A stretch of 64,000 nucleotides of DNA from Caprimulgus europaeus. Taxonomy: Eukaryota; Chordata; Aves; Caprimulgiformes; Caprimulgidae. Both the position numbers and the translations under genes were made by a program. The notes beneath the pieces are model-generated. The model saw nothing but the letters and a program-made list of their open reading frames with translations, was not told the origin of the DNA and did not search any database. Positions 43,401-51,698 of this stretch are shown here, one piece after another (the stretch's first letter is position 1; each line of letters starts with the position of its first letter). Location: positions 12,360,816 to 12,424,815 of the forward strand of contig OU015539.1 of NCBI GenBank assembly GCA_907165065.1. Reading direction: 5' to 3'.

Positions 43401-45921
43401 GCTGCTACAATAAGAATAACAGCTCCTACAGGCAACAATAAGTTTAACATGGATGACATTGTCTCTTCTGAAGTGAAGAGTTAGTCTCACAGTAAGCTTC
43501 AAGAGGCAGAATTTCATAATTTTCCTCATTAAAGGATTCCTCATTCTAAAACACCCTTAAATAGTTGGAGATGGGAACTTTTAAAGGCTTGCTTAAAAAT
43601 ACATAAACTGAAAAAAAATATTTACTTTCCTTTAATTCAAAACACAACTTCATGTAGAGACCTGAAATATATCACTACAGGTTTTTAGGTTAGTGATTAC
43701 CTTCAGGTTAATTAAGAAGCAAGGATAGAATTGTATTTAGTTTGAAATAAATTTGTGAAATCTAAAATACCAACTTGTAGAGTAGCCAAGAAGTTGGAGA
43801 AGGGAAGAGTTAGTGCATTTTCTAGTTCCAGAAGTTCTATAGCTTCCTAGTGAAGACAAACTTATGCACAGATTAGGTGTTTCTGAATGCTGATGGCCAA
43901 ATTGAAGTAACCATTTCTGCATTCTTCATACCCCTTTTGGGCAGTGATTGGTCTGTATTTACCTAGCTTGCTTTTTCCTTTACTTTTTTGGACTGAGCTT
44001 TTTGTTGGAGAGAGGATAACAGTGGCTCTTACATCCTTCTAGGTGTTCAACTTTTAATGGAAATGCTCTTTGAAAGATCATCCTCAGGACATTCAGCAGA
44101 AGTTGCTGCTTGTGAGCGAGTCCAGCAGAAATCTGCAGTTACGCTGGCGCGACTCAGCCGGGATCCTGAAGTGGCAGATGCAGCCGTAAAGCTCAGCTGT
44201 AAGGATGTATCACTAGCTTAACAGCAGGCTGAAAAAGAGGGAGGAACTACCAATCATGGAGAAGCAATTTTTAATTTCTAGGCTCGCTTGGTACATAGGT
44301 TTCTTATACAGTCTGTCCAGAGAGTGACCGTGGAGGTTGTGCTAAATGAACCTCTGGCTCATTTCCCAGAGGAATCTGAGGTGCAGCATCCACTCAACAC
44401 ACAGCTGTGGCAGATTGTGCCAACTGACAGTGCTGCCTCCTCCGTTCCTTTACTTAAACCCTTGTGCAGGATCTGTCAGCAGACAGAAAACTTGGACCCT
44501 GGCAGGCTCAGATGTGATGAATCTAATGGGAAGCAACATGCTCTTTTGGTTGGAGTTTTTTAAGGGCATATGGGAGGATTGACAGGGAAGACATGGAGGC
44601 CACAATTTCCACTCTGAAACAGCAATAGTGGGTGAAAACAATGCATTTTAAAATTTATACTTTATAATTAGTAATTATGACTGCTGTGAACTGCATAGCT
44701 CTATGGACAGTCCCTTAAGTATTTGCATATCATCTTTGCATTAGAGATCATATCTGCTAAGGAAGATAAATATGAAACATCTAAAAAAAACTTAACCTCA
44801 AAGTAAGGAATTTATGTTTCTAAATGCTTTCTCCTGATACTCTTTTGTGCACTTAGGTATTCCTCGCCTAGTTAAGCTTTGCAGATCACCAACTGAAAGA
44901 AATAACAGTGATTCTGTTTTAGTGGCATGTCTGGTAGGTGCATTTTCATCTCTCTTTTGTACTTATCTTAAGCTTATGCTTAAAAGTGCAGAAAAAACCA
45001 GCATCTTGGATTTCAAAATCCATAAGTAATGCAAGAATGTTTGGAATTCATGCCATGGTCTGCTCCTTAAGCATAATGCTGTACAGTGTCAATTATTTAT
45101 TCTCTGATTGAAGATTTAAGCACATAAGGAAAAAATGGCTTCATCTTCACATTATTGAGCACTAAAAATTTCACTGGAACACGTTAGAATTTAAGGTTTC
45201 AGTAATTCTTAAGTCCTGTTCTCTGATGATGCTATTTTGCTGAAATGAGCCTTGAATCACAGGGATAGCAGCCCTTTATCTGCACACACACATGTATATG
45301 GGATCATTTATGTAAAGTGGCCAAAGAGAGGAAAGGAGGTTTCTTGCTTTCATGATACTAGTACCTAAAACATTTTTGTTATGGGCTTTGCATAAAACTT
45401 CAGTAGCCGATTTTTTCTGAATCGGTTTACCGTTCTCATAAATAAGACAAAAGAGATACAAAAAGTCAATGTGGGATGCACAGCAGATCAGAGATAGGTT
45501 TACAATCAAAGTGCTCTGACTCTCACCTCTGTGTTCTTTAACACCACAGTGTTCCTGCTGTTCAGGTCTAAGAGTAATGTGCTCCAAAAGAATTGTCATT
45601 TAATAGCTGGGAGGAGATTAATCTGGCAGATGAAGACAGTAACAAGAGATTAGCTGGGTACAAGAGTCTGTAGACCTGCACAGTTCAGTTTTGAGTCTTG
45701 GCTATTGTTCAGAGATAGTTATAATGGATTCCTGTGATTAAAACCTTGTAAAAGTTTAACAGTATTACAGTTGTGTTGTTTTGTTTTTCTAGGCAGCCTT
45801 ACGGAGACTAGCAGCTATGAGTCCTGATGGACTTGAAGATTCAGACTTTGAGCAGCTAGTAAAGCCCAGACTTGTGGATTCCTTTCTGCTATGCACAAAT
45901 ATGGAAGAGAGCTTTGTATAA
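28231..45921 (+). CDS. INSC: INSC, 3' part (six coding exons, last 259 codons)
   Basis: Inscuteable is a cortical adaptor that links the Par3/Par6/aPKC polarity complex to LGN (GPSM2)/NuMA and so orients the mitotic spindle in asymmetric cell division. Joining 28231-28402, 30457-30635, 41942-42008, 44043-44198, 44857-44933 and 45793-45921 gives 780 nt, which is 259 codons plus TAA, with no internal stop. The protein closely resembles vertebrate INSC as I remember it: signature stretches are SPHL, TQHLSSFLE, LANITFFDTMACE, ILANMSVL, LARLSRDP, LCRSP and the terminus NMEESFV. Helical armadillo-like repeats make up most of it. The full protein is about 530-580 residues in mammals, so a little under half is here; the N-terminal LGN-binding part is missing because the window starts within the gene. 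The ends given are the first recognised exon base and the stop codon; the sequence between exons is intron. Confidence 0.96.
28403..30456 (+). other. INSC: INSC intron (2054 nt)
   Basis: A phase 1 intron with GTAAGT at its 5' end and CCTAG at its 3' end. It contains the longest ORF of the window (28577-28945, - strand, 122 codons), which has no recognisable domain and is regarded as chance. An A/C-rich tract is at 29239-29304, preceded by a GTT run. No other feature is seen. Confidence 0.9.
29239..29304. repeat. A/C-rich low-complexity tract
   Basis: Repeats of AAAACC, AAAACA and CAAAA type directly after a T-run and three GTT units at 29221-29237, so GTTGTT and AACAAC lie as a small inverted pair. 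It is within an INSC intron. Confidence 0.7.
30457..30635 (+). CDS. INSC: INSC coding exon b
   Basis: The exon has 179 nt. Its first two bases complete the split lysine codon, giving KLCQEAS, and it ends in phase 0 with SRDQ. The acceptor is CCTAG before 30457 and the donor GTGAGT starts at 30636. It contains LLASAALANITFFDTMACE, one of the best conserved stretches of INSC, followed by a leucine-rich helix (ILLQLNAMKILLAACSD). This fits an armadillo-like repeat. No internal stop is present. Confidence 0.96.
30838..30871. repeat. A-run with AAAG units
   Basis: A run of about 16 A is followed by AAGAAAAGAAAAGAAAG. A T-run follows at 30895-30906, so both strands have homopolymer tracts within 70 bases. 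This is low-complexity DNA. Confidence 0.85.
30932..31010 (+). mobile_element. CR1 LINE fragment
   Basis: The stretch reads CCCAGAGAAGCTGTAGAATC, then TCCATCTTTGGAAGCATCCA and ACTGGACAGAGCTTTGAG, which follows the CR1 segment about 150-200 nt upstream of the usual 3' end. The final tail is missing. The copy is old and truncated at both ends; + strand is sense. Confidence 0.75.
33518..33765 (+). mobile_element. CR1 LINE 3' tail, well preserved
   Basis: This is the best preserved CR1 copy of the window: AGGGGAGATTTAGGTTGGAT, TATTAGGAGGAAATCTTTC, GGCACTGGAACCGGCTGCCC, TCCCTGGAGGCATTCAGG, GGTGGAACTGGATGATCTTT, and the end CATGATTCTGTGA. The order and tail fix the sense strand as +. Only the last ~250 nt of a roughly 4.5 kb element is present, as is typical of 5'-truncated insertions. 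It is the main GC-rich spot of this intron. Confidence 0.95.
35798..35828. repeat. Two overlapping inverted repeats
   Basis: CATGACTG (35798-35805) pairs with CAGTCATG (35813-35820). GTATGTGAC (35805-35813) pairs with GTCACATAC (35820-35828). The second arm of the first hairpin is the loop region of the second, so the two cannot form at the same time. The arms match perfectly. Confidence 0.8.
36205..36345 (+). repeat. Possible MIR/CORE-type SINE relic
   Basis: The region 36262-36340 follows the MIR consensus as I remember it: GGCAATTTAACTTCTCTG corresponds to GGCAAGTTACTTAACCTCTCTG, and AATCATCTGTAAAGCTGGGC to CTCATCTGTAAAATGGGG. Upstream, CTGGGATCAATTC could be a decayed B box. The copy is diverged and its ends are not clear. 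It lies about 350 nt before a CR1 tail. Confidence 0.45.
36702..36905 (+). mobile_element. CR1 LINE 3' tail fragment
   Basis: Recognisable CR1 segments in order: GAGGGTGACAGAGCACTGGA, TGGAGAGGTTGCGGAGTC, CATCTGGATG, CAACCTGCTCTAG, GGGGGTTGGACTAGATGATC, CCCCTCCAACCCCTACC and the end GTTCTGTGATT. It differs from the copy at 33518-33765 in its middle part and so belongs to another CR1 subfamily. Sense is +. Confidence 0.93.
41942..42008 (+). CDS. INSC: INSC coding exon c
   Basis: This short exon has 67 nt and encodes VVTILANMSVLDQCASEIIQ, then GN and the first base of a glycine codon. It follows an 11.3 kb intron. The acceptor is a T-rich tract ending in AACAG before 41942; the donor GTATGT starts at 42009. 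The ILANMSVL.QCAS.II pattern is an armadillo-type helix pair known from vertebrate INSC. The phase (0 in, 1 out) matches both neighbours. Confidence 0.94.
42009..44042 (+). other. INSC: INSC intron (2034 nt)
   Basis: A phase 1 intron from GTATGT to TTCTAG. It is AT-rich, with a T-run at 42666-42679. Open frames of up to 100 codons after the donor (42053-42355) carry no known motif. Nothing else is seen. Confidence 0.9.
44043..44198 (+). CDS. INSC: INSC coding exon d
   Basis: The exon has 156 nt. It completes the split glycine, continues VQLLMEMLFERSSSGHSAEVAACERVQQKSAVTLARLSRDPEV in consecutive codons, and ends with one base of a cysteine codon after KLS. The acceptor is TTCTAG before 44043 and the donor GTAAGG starts at 44199. 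The ACERVQQK and TLARLSRDP stretches are strongly conserved in INSC. Reading on past the donor meets a stop at 44219-44221, which confirms that splicing is needed here. Confidence 0.95.
44199..44856 (+). other. INSC: INSC intron (658 nt) with an unusual open stretch
   Basis: A short phase 1 intron from GTAAGG to CACTTAG. Its middle (44288-44563) is richer in GC than the surrounding introns and holds a 91-codon ORF in one + frame and a 78-codon ORF in another. Neither is in frame with the exon upstream, where a stop is met at 44219. No domain is recognised. Confidence 0.85.
44857..44933 (+). CDS. INSC: INSC coding exon e
   Basis: The exon has 77 nt. Two bases complete a cysteine codon, followed by IPRLVKLCRSPTERNNSDSV and LVACL. 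The acceptor is CACTTAG before 44857 and the donor GTAGGT starts at 44934. LCRSP.ERN.SD is a recognisable INSC signature. The flanking introns are short (658 and 859 nt), so the 3' end of the gene is more compact than the rest. Confidence 0.95.
44934..45792 (+). other. INSC: INSC intron (859 nt)
   Basis: A phase 0 intron from GTAGGT to TTTTCTAG before the last coding exon. It is AT-rich and contains a 107-codon ORF on the - strand (45276-45599) without motifs. No repeat is recognised. Confidence 0.9.
45793..45921 (+). CDS. INSC: INSC terminal coding exon with PDZ ligand
   Basis: The last coding exon has 129 nt: 42 codons and a TAA stop at 45919-45921. It starts AALRRLAAMSPDGLEDSDFE, continues with PRLVDSFLLC and ends NMEESFV. 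The final E-S-F-V fits a class I PDZ ligand (serine at -2, valine at 0). In the family this tail is reported to bind a PDZ domain of Par3, which fits the role of INSC as the link from Par3 to LGN. The acceptor is TTTTCTAG, before 45793. Confidence 0.96.
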   Translation, partial: AALRRLAAMSPDGLEDSDFEQLVKPRLVDSFLLCTNMEESFV

Positions 45922-46010
45922 ATGTGAGCCAAAAATCTTTGAAAAATAATCAAGATTATAAATATACAATAAGACAATACATATACAATTTTATTTAGTT
46001 TTAGTCTTAT

Positions 46011-46032
46011 TGTTATTTATGACTTATTTATT
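46011..46032 (+). promoter_or_regulatory. AU-rich element in INSC 3' UTR
   Basis: TTATTTAT at 46013-46020 is followed by the full nonamer TTATTTATT at 46024-46032, about 100 nt after the stop codon. UUAUUUAUU is the classic core bound by TTP/HuR-type proteins and can destabilise an mRNA. The position in the 3' UTR is secure whichever poly(A) site is used beyond it. Confidence 0.5.
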
Positions 46033-47845
46033 TTAATACCATGAATGTGTGGTTTGTAGGAGCAAAGAAACAGAATTTGTTTCAGTGGTTTGCAAAGATA
46101 ATTTTTTATTTTAGTTTCCTGCCAAGACATGTCAAGACCTTACCACTGCGATCTAACAAAATGTTGTCTTGTTTATTATAGTTGAATCAAGGTAACGAAG
46201 CCAAGAAGTTGGTGCTCTGATATTAAATGTTTCTAATAATCTTTTATCACTGATATTTTTTTACAGTTAAAACATTTTTATGTTTTTTAAAGAAATGCTT
46301 TGATCTCATGCATTTACTGCAGAAAAATAGTCTCTAAAGCTGCAAGTGTATACGTTGAAATGAAATGGATGTTATAGTCTGAGTGCAGTTCTTAACTGTT
46401 GTTATTTTTAATAGAATCATGAAAATACATATCTGTGATTAGCTGAGAAAATTTTTCAGAAAATTTTCAAATACTGGCTTGGAATCATGTTAGAGGACAT
46501 TCGTACACTGTACAAAGATGTACTCCATTAGAGGATACACACTTGCAGGCAACTCTTTTATTTACATTTACTGAAATTTCCTAAAGAAATTGAAAGAATT
46601 ATAGAAAAATCTTTGCGATCAAACACATGTCATCAGTGTGAAGGTATCCACATAAGATTTAAAATCATTACACACTGATCATTTTCCCTCCTTTCCAAGC
46701 CTTGCAAGAACTGGAAGTGAGCGTGTCCAGACATGTTTTTAATGTTCAAGCTACTTCTTTTGTGAAAAGTATGCATGCATATACTAAATAATCATAACAG
46801 ATAAATTAATTGTAACTTGAATTTCCATTTTTCTGTTTTTCTAACTAGTCCTGTATGATTAAAACTGTAAATGGGACTTTCAGAAGCTCTTAGAGTTGAC
46901 AAAAAGATTTTACCAATGGATAACAATGTAAAGAATAGAGTTGATTTTAAAATAGATTTTTTTTTTCTTTAATATTCCTCTTAAAATTTGCCTTTTTCTT
47001 TTCATCAAGAAACCATATAAATTTCAAATTACTCAATCAGCAATATCTTGAGAGTGTTTTTCGCCCCAGCTTCTCACAAAGCACTCTGTAGATTAGGAAA
47101 GTGTATGTATTTTTTTCTTGATGGCTTGTAACCATGCTCTGGATCATTTTATAATCAGCAACTTTAGGGTACTAGGACATCTGCCAAAAAAGTAAGTACA
47201 TTTCTTCTTTACTGTACTTACTTTGTAGATATGTTAAGCAGCTTAATTCATTAAAGTTTATTTAGTATTATGTTGTATTTAGATGAAAGGCTCCAGGAAA
47301 TTGCTAAGCTGTGATTGCCTTCCGCATTTTCTGTGTGTTAGAAATCTGTCCTACTTCCTGCAGTGATAAATGGTGGCTACTTCTTTCTCCCCCTGAGTAT
47401 AAGGGTTAAGAAGTCTCTGCTTTAACATTTCTTCCTTGTGATCTCTTCATTAACTGTGTGTTCTATCTTGACTGAAGTTTTAAAACATTAGAAAACATAA
47501 AATGACCTCTGTCATAAGAAACTACTCAAAGATAAGCATTGAATCAGATGTTTCACAGATGTAATTTTCTAGTAAGAGCAGAGATGAATTCTGCTTTGTT
47601 TGCTTGCTTTGAGACAGCTCCTTAAACTTCTGAGATTAAGATGTATGGTACTGTACAGCTTTAAAAATATTATACAAGTGATGGACTTTAACGCTTTCCT
47701 CACTAAGCAGAAATGCATGTATGAACCATGGATGCAATAAATGGAAAAATCAACATTCTTGGCATAAACAGTGAGCTCATAAATCTCATTAAAAATGAAT
47801 TCAATAAGGTCCCGTTGCTGTCATGCTGATAGTGTGATAATCCCT

Positions 47846-47851
47846 AATAAA
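47846..47851 (+). promoter_or_regulatory. Candidate INSC poly(A) signal (AATAAA)
   Basis: AATAAA about 1.9 kb after the stop, followed within 15-40 nt by a GT-rich stretch (TTCTGTTGTGAATGTGCTG). This is the usual arrangement of signal and downstream element. An additional AATAAA lies at 47736. Confidence 0.4.
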
Positions 47852-49030
47852 ATACATCTAATTCTGTTGTGAATGTGCTGTAGTGAACCTTGTTCTGTCA
47901 GCTGCAACTAACACCAGAGATACAAGCTTGTGAATGGGGTAGGATTTGTCCCATTAAAATCTCATTTAAAAAAATGTCCACACATGTAAAGTGAACTAAA
48001 GTAGCTATTAAGAAAATGTCATTATGACTCATAATGTTTTAAAGCCATTTCTAACAGGTCAATCAAATACTCAGTGAGCAGGCCAGTAGCAATGAATGAG
48101 TCTAATTTACTCTCAGATACAGGAATGTGAATCCACATGAATTGATTTCACTACAGATGCTCTCAATCTGTAAATATGGGGCCACAATTCTAGGCCCATA
48201 TTCTCCATTTACATACGTTTGTATTGTGAATGCAGCGGTTTACATTACAAAAATAAAATGCATTTATGTGGATTTCATATTTGCAGTAGAAAAATATATC
48301 TTGAAAGAGCCAGTTCAGACCTGTTTCCATCTGTCATCAAAACCATTTTTGCGAGGTCTGAATTTTGCACCTGACATTGTGCACTTTATTTTTGTATATG
48401 CTAAAGTTTATGAGAGAATAAACATACCTCTTCCTTTCCTCTTAACTAACTTGGAAATAAAAAGTCATTAAAAATACTGAAATACTATTTTCCTACTACT
48501 TCTGAATGAATTCTGGGTTAAAAATGTTTGCTTTGAAAGTGACAATTCAATTTTTAAACCAAAAGAAAAAGGAACAGTTTAAGCCAGAATAAACATGTTT
48601 CATTTCGATGTAGTATGAAAAAACATATGTTATATCAAAAGATTTTCACTAAAACTTATTTTACTGGATCCATCTTTGGTCTCCCTGTGTCTATACGTTT
48701 ACAGTTAGAGTGAGGCAGAGATTAGGTGTAATACATTTACATAGCCATTTATATATGTGGACTCGACCTATAGAGGCTGCATGTATGATATTAGCTTAGT
48801 CAGTCTGGAAAATGAACATTATGCTTGTCAGAAATGTTGTAGTTTCAGTTAATTTTTTCTGAACATTTTAGGTTTTGTATGAGAATATAAATGTTCGATA
48901 AACATGCAGTGAACTGCAGGACTTTTTGTAACTTTGATTTACATTCCAGTGACTTTGGACAATGTGTTCAAATTTCAGTTGTAGTTTGAACTGTTTACAG
49001 ATATTGAGGGCCCCAATGTTGCATTCATAG

Positions 49031-49036
49031 AATAAA
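49031..49036 (+). promoter_or_regulatory. Candidate distal poly(A) signal (AATAAA)
   Basis: AATAAA followed by a T-run and then TTTGTTGTGTGTTTGG at 49050-49065. This is the best GU-rich downstream element near any signal in the region. If used, the 3' UTR would be about 3.1 kb. Confidence 0.4.
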
Positions 49037-50506
49037 TTTTTTTTTCTCAGTTTGTTGTGTGTTTGGTAAATGAATCATTTATGTGGAATGTTACTTATTT
49101 GACCTTTCTGTTTAAAATAATATTTGTATCTACAAGGGGTAAGATAATGTCTTGTCAAATTGGATGTCTTGCCTGTTTTTTAGAGTTGCCTAGAGTATCC
49201 AAGAGACGGGACTTGGTCTGTGGGGTGTCATCTTGCCTTAGTACAAGACTGATTCTGGTATCTCATATGGCTTGTTCCAAATATGTATGTTGACCATCTC
49301 CTTTTGAATAACAGCAATGACAAGTCAAAATAACATTGGCTTTTGTATTTTGAAAATCTGCTTTGATTTTCAGTTTAAATTAATATTAAATTTAATGTAT
49401 TTAAAATAACACTCTACACTCTGTAAATTATTCACTAGTGTTCTCATTCTTAAGGGGAGTGAGGGAAGATGGCATTGAGCTTTGAAAGATAGGTCTAGAG
49501 TGAATTTGTTCATCTGAGTTGGAAGTGCTTAGCTGATGAGGAGGTGGGTGAATGGTTTCAGCCCTTGACAGACTAACGAACCAGGAACAAGGAAAACACA
49601 GAGTAATCTCTTTTAGATATTTACATGCTTTGTAAAAACCTTTATCTCTACTTTCTAGTTTGCTTTTGGTTTTAAGTTGCTCTTTCTCTAGTTTTGACAA
49701 ATTTCTACCTCTTGGGACTGTTATTTGTATAATTGCTAGTTATCTGAATAGAAGAGAGTTAAATTCAAAGGTCTAGTCCTGCTAATTATTATATTGATAA
49801 GGTTTTTAAGTAACAAAAGTAACAAAAATAGCCTGTTAAATAAATGTACTCTAGATCACCTGGAACAGTAAGAAATGTTTATTGTTCCCACAACAGGGGG
49901 AAGAACCAGCATATTCTCCAGAAAACTTGAGAGAAAACATATGTATAATAGTCTACTTCCAGGTATTAGTACTTTTACAAGCAGACTTGCTAACAAAGGT
50001 TTATTAATTGGTCAGTCCCCTGCCAGATAATCGCTGAATCAAAGTAATAAAGGAAAACCACTAGACCTGCAGACCAAACACTGAAAAATCAAAGATTTTT
50101 CTCTTTCCTTTTCAACAGTCAATCAGTGACTTTTTGTTTTAATAATTCACGTGTGCCTAGAACACAATGGACCCTATGGGAAACCAGTGCAAAAAAAAAG
50201 TGTAATGGGTAATACTGCTAATTTGCTTTAGAGAGAAATTAAAAGGGATCCAAAGGCTTAAATGGTGTGAAGAAGGAAGTGTGCATAACGCAGTGCCTTT
50301 TCCATCACTGTTGTGATCACCTGTGTCACAAATGTCGAACTGAAAGGTACACTGCTTGTACCCTTTTCTTCAAGCTTTCTGGATATTGCCATTCTCTTTT
50401 AACTACCTTTTGTCCACGTCCTCCACAACTTCTGGAATTTGACCCAGCAGTGTGCACATCTTCAAAGTAGCTTGGTGATTTTGGTGTATGTAAAAATTTA
50501 GTCTGA

Positions 50507-50526
50507 TTTTTTTTTTTTTTTTTTTT
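50507..50526. repeat. Poly(T) run
   Basis: Twenty consecutive T on the + strand. On the - strand it could be the A tail of a retroposed sequence, but no element was recognised to its left. Confidence 0.9.
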
Positions 50527-50819
50527 AGTACCACATAATGTAAAAAATCTTCCTTTTGAGGATAGGAAGGTTATACCTAACAAGATATGTTCGTTATTTA
50601 TGCTCATCAGGTAAGGCAAAAGCTTATGATAAATCGAGAAGATATGTCTAAAAAGATCCAGAAACAGCCATGTGTGTTTTCACTTGCATCAAAAGAATAA
50701 TTATGGAATGGGCCTGAATCATACAGGGAAGCCTTCTTTGAAGCTCTGGTAAGTCAGTGTGCCTGCACTGCCATAAAAAAAAGATTCTTGCTTGAATTAG
50801 AGCTGTAGAGATTTAACGC

Positions 50820-50847
50820 ATAAAATAAAATAAAAATAAATAAAATC
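50820..50847. repeat. (AAAAT)n / (AAAT)n microsatellite
   Basis: Repeated AAAAT and AAAT units, 28 nt, on the + strand. Confidence 0.85.
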
Positions 50848-51409
50848 TCACAATATGAAGCTAAGGATAAATGACTTGTAAAATTTTGTGATAAACATGA
50901 ACATTCAAGGAGTATGCTTTGTACATCAAGCAATGTTTGTTTTCATATGCTAGTTTCCATTTCTAAAACAATAAAACTGCTTTTGTCACAGTTCTTTACT
51001 TTTGCACTGCTTAATTATTAAAAAGGTGACGCTTTTTTTCAGAGCAGCAATTATTACAAATTAGTGATTTCAAAAGTTTAGTCCATCATTAGGGATGAAT
51101 AAACAGGGAAGTGTCTAAATAATATGAAGCCCAGCCCATCATTTACATGAGTGTCTCATCCTTAAAAGGACACAAACTTCATGGAATGAGGTGGACTACT
51201 TATTGGTTTAGAATATCTGGAGTAGAAGAAATCTAGTATGTGCTTTACTCTAGGGGAAAATTCTCATCTGTTTTGAAGTTCAATTCTGTAAGCGTAGTCC
51301 AGACCAGTAATTTAGGCACTTTCTGTAGACCACGGAAAGAAGTGGGCAGTTCCTTCTCTTTGAGGGTGACTGCCCAAGACAGAGAGTGTCCATAATGCCA
51401 TGGAGCTGC

Positions 51410-51430
51410 TTTTTTTTTTTTTTTTTTTTT
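51410..51430. repeat. Poly(T) run
   Basis: Twenty-one consecutive T on the + strand followed by CCCC. It creates artificial lysine-rich ORFs on the - strand. Confidence 0.9.
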
Positions 51431-51617
51431 CCCCACTGGCTAAGGAAAAAAGTGCTGATGATTTGTTTGGAGGAGATGTCTAAATATCTTGACATCCAAT
51501 TATTAGTTCAGATCATGTGAGATGAATTCCAGACTCAGTCTGGAGACAAAAGGAAGGCACTTTTTCAGCTGAGGTTTCACGTACTGATTACATATCAAAT
51601 ACAGTTGCCATCAAAAC

Positions 51618-51698
51618 AGGTTTGTTTTTTTGGTTTTTTTTTTGTTTTTTTTTTGTTTGTTTGTTTGTTTTGTTTGTTTGTTTGTTTTTGGTTTTTTG
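51618..51698. repeat. (GTTT)n simple repeat with T-runs
   Basis: About 80 bases of only G and T: T-runs broken by GG or G, then five or more GTTT units, a GTTTT unit, more GTTT, and a final GGTTTTTTG. It is the longest simple repeat of the window. Confidence 0.92.

Larger units (their letters stand above)
45922..49060 (+). other. INSC: INSC 3' UTR and immediate downstream DNA
   Basis: The stretch after the INSC stop is strongly AT-rich and carries an AU-rich element (46011-46032) and several possible poly(A) signals: ATTAAA at 46222, and AATAAA at 47736, 47846, 48252, 48417, 48456 and 49031. Where the transcript really ends cannot be told from sequence. A 114-codon ORF (48127-48471) contains three of these AATAAA motifs and is not taken as a gene. 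Confidence 0.6.

Noticed and set aside
48127..48471. 114-codon ORF on the + strand after INSC
   Set aside because: It contains several AATAAA motifs, has the composition of AT-rich noncoding DNA and no family resemblance. It is probably 3' UTR or intergenic.
51245..51495. Two - strand ORFs starting with a lysine run
   Set aside because: The lysines come from the T-run at 51410-51430, so the ORFs are artefacts of a homopolymer.
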